Part shown: in pieces, positions 63,601 to 64,000 of the stretch
Numbering within the stretch: the stretch's first letter is position 1
Layout of the letters: each line of letters opens with the position of its first letter
Origin: Rhodeus uyekii
Taxonomy: Eukaryota > Chordata > Actinopteri > Cypriniformes > Acheilognathidae
DNA length: 64,000 nt
NCBI GenBank assembly: GCA_037043235.1
Contig: JAWRVZ010000087.1
Location: forward strand, 758,501 to 822,500
Direction of reading: 5' to 3'
The notes under the pieces: generated by a model
The model's input: only the letters and a program-made list of their open reading frames with translations
Databases searched by the model: none
What the model was told of the DNA's origin: nothing
Program-made: the position numbers and the translations under genes

Positions 63601-64000
63601 ACACCAATCTGTTCAAGAGAATAAACTGAGTGAGGCTGGCTATAAATAAGTTAGGTTGTAAACATAAGGCTCAAAACATTTTACAGCCATGAATTTTTCT
63701 TTAAAGCCTTGGTTGGCCCACCTCAATCACATCAGCAGCAGCTCCAGCCAGGTAAGCACGTGCTTTAGCTACAACAGCTCTGGGCAGGATGGTGGCGGCA
63801 TCATTGATAATGTAGGCACTTCCAGCAGCTCCAATCATAAGATTAGCTTCACAGTGACAAGGGTAAGAATACATTTAATTGGTAAAATTGTATTTTATGA
63901 AAAGCGTTAAGCATGCAATATTGGTTTGCAAGACTCACTATGATAGAAGTCCAGCTGAAGGGCTCTGCTGAAACGGAAGCTAAGCCTGTCTAGCTTGCGA
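55394..64000 (-). CDS. vtg: Vitellogenin copy C, 3' part of a complete-type gene
   Basis: Exons, right to left: 64000-63939 (partial), 63846-63722, 63608-63507, 63427-63317, 63207-63021, 62926-62830, 62756-62568, 62468-62357, 62251-62062, 61981-61545 (phosvitin), mini-exons 61443-61399, 61195-61151, 60977-60933, 60768-60709, 60248-60204, then 60073-59996, 59897-59691, 59605-59463, 59373-59235, 59151-59022, 58938-58755, 58651-58557, 58476-58382, 58300-58135, 58043-57882, 55497-55394. The frame holds through about 1117 codons. The light chain begins near FLAHHGPSKG. The VWD/beta'-component has TCGLCGKADGE, and Cys-rich exons end the protein. Keeping VWD and C-terminus fits the zebrafish vtg2-type (VtgAo2) rather than the shortened type; this is inference. 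The last intron holds an LTR element. Confidence 0.95.
55542..55895 (-). repeat. 3' LTR of the intronic element
   Basis: 354 bp, nearly identical to 57313-57674 but lacking cagaaata before ctttaatg. Confidence 0.92.
55896..57269 (-). CDS. Gag-like ORF with three peptide-repeat arrays (457 codons)
   Basis: Starts 44 bp inside the 5' LTR and ends with its stop codon abutting the 3' LTR, so it fills the element. Residues 1 to about 90 form a globular segment (MDYEQELLTIALMRNQDF, LFWIGATHHFAGN) that is probably Gag-derived; I do not recognise a catalytic domain. A basic RRSRRRNRGR patch follows. Then come eight copies of PEELFPRAAE, six of EPELPWPDPP, a Pro-rich linker and about ten copies of an 11-residue PAPQPAPPAPP type unit. 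No protease, reverse transcriptase or integrase is present. A capsid-like role is inference. Confidence 0.75.
   Translation of the reverse strand: MDYEQELLTIALMRNQDFGRYAMEFLYMACRAPLPDDTITALFWIGATHHFAGNPPDTAGLTWVKTIQRCLDHLHPRSRQQQPVTMPSIPVSASEPTILVTTPESPRRSRRRNRGREPGPAAREPSPVAREPEELFPRAAEPEELFPRAAEPEELFPRAAEPEELFPRAAEPEELFPRAAEPEELFPRAAEPEELFPRAAEPEELFPRAAEPLELPWPDPPEPELPWPDPPEPELPWPDPPEPELPWPDPPEPELPWPDPPEPELPWPDPPELPGLLPRAPEPPELWGLIEPPPEFRDSPAPTPAPQPPPPPPPESPPAPQPAPPESPPAPQPAPPESPPAPQPASPESPPVPQPAPPAPPPAPQPAPPAPPPAPQPAPPAPPPAPQPAPPAPPPAPQPAPPAPPPASQPILPVPPEPPPAPLPVPPKPPPVIQLVTPPSPSVVVLRREVAPAGTGV
57313..57674 (-). repeat. 5' LTR of the intronic element
   Basis: 362 bp, nearly identical to the copy at 55542-55895. 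Low divergence implies a recent insertion. Confidence 0.92.
60204..61443 (-). repeat. Tandem mini-exon array in vitellogenin C
   Basis: Six units of one 45-60 bp exon plus about 170-240 bp of intron. Products: AAYNRKPFRNFHKNQ, TDYNGEPITDLHKNQ, TSYDRESFRNFRKKQ, TAHKRKPFRKHQKHPFYKNQ, a dead unit, TSYDRQSFRKFHKNQ. Every exon is phase 0 at both ends, so copies can be gained or skipped without frame loss. Units 1/4, 2/5 and 3/6 pair in exon and intron sequence (about 0.7 kb apart), showing a three-exon block duplicated once. Introns share tggaagcaacttaatctctc. A (TA)n tract at 60613-60648 lies in one intron. Confidence 0.9.
60435..60479 (-). pseudogene. Fifth mini-exon, splice donor lost
   Basis: The acceptor and coding part (TGYNGESFGNFYKKY) are present, but the CAG-GT exon end of its siblings is replaced by tattaag, giving no GT and an immediate stop. 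It should be skipped. Confidence 0.8.
61545..61981 (-). CDS. vtg: Phosvitin exon of vitellogenin C
   Basis: 437-bp exon starting VEGPAVERLELEVHVGPRAA, then an acidic linker and roughly 80 residues rich in Ser, Asn and Arg with Ser runs up to nine. Phosvitin serines are phosphorylated and bind calcium and iron. It is short for a phosvitin. The exon ends in phase 0 before the mini-exon array. Its AGC-rich codons create spurious Ala and Leu frames on the opposite strand. Confidence 0.93.

Overview
The window looks like nuclear DNA of a teleost fish, most likely a cypriniform (carp, minnow or loach type). The reasons are multi-exon vitellogenin genes with canonical splice sites, an intron-containing hatching-enzyme astacin, and a dense mix of fish-type transposable elements (DIRS1-like, L2-type LINEs, chromovirus Gypsy, Tc1, hAT). 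The species call is inference from remembered family similarity; no search was run.

The backbone is a head-to-tail cluster of vitellogenin (egg-yolk precursor) genes, all on the minus strand. Copy A (1-3263) is the 5' half of a gene that leaves the window on the left: 14 intact exons, 679 codons. Copy B (16548-21363) repeats that 5' half almost base for base, continues through six more exons, then meets an in-frame stop and a scrambled 3' end. It has no phosvitin, light-chain or VWD exons and is called a truncated gene or pseudogene. Copy C (55394-64000) enters from the right and gives the 3' half of a complete-type vitellogenin: lipovitellin heavy chain end, polyserine phosvitin, light chain, VWD/beta'-component and C-terminal exons, with a poly(A) signal. 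Paired imperfect estrogen response elements lie upstream of A and B. The TATA box of A is TATAAAAG, while that of B reads AATAAAAG.

Between A and B (about 3.4-16.3 kb) lie upstream sequence, a nearly complete but defective chromovirus Gypsy element (7108-11204, 5-bp target duplication) whose 5' LTR carries a hAT element (7447-8474, 8-bp duplication), an L2-type LINE fragment, a second Gypsy remnant and a solo LTR. Between B and the hatching-enzyme gene (about 22.6-49.5 kb) the sequence is almost all repeats: a structurally complete but coding-dead DIRS1-like element (25811-30780) with inverted terminal repeats and an internal complementary region, three DIRS fragments, three LINE remnants, LTR-like direct repeats around a LINE endonuclease ORF, satellites, and a Tc1-like transposon with an open transposase frame (47889-49484).

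The second host gene is a plus-strand, five-exon, six-cysteine astacin of the hatching-enzyme family (49774-50963). The Tc1 element sits in its upstream region, and a diverged copy of that upstream region lies 3' of the gene, suggesting a former tandem array. A solo LTR and an AT-rich spacer separate it from vitellogenin C.

The most unusual structure is in vitellogenin C between the phosvitin exon and the light-chain exons: six tandem mini-exons of 45-60 bp with their introns (60204-61443), arranged as a three-exon unit duplicated once. One mini-exon has lost its splice donor. The last intron of the same gene holds a complete non-autonomous LTR element (55542-57674) whose single ORF is built from three arrays of short peptide repeats.
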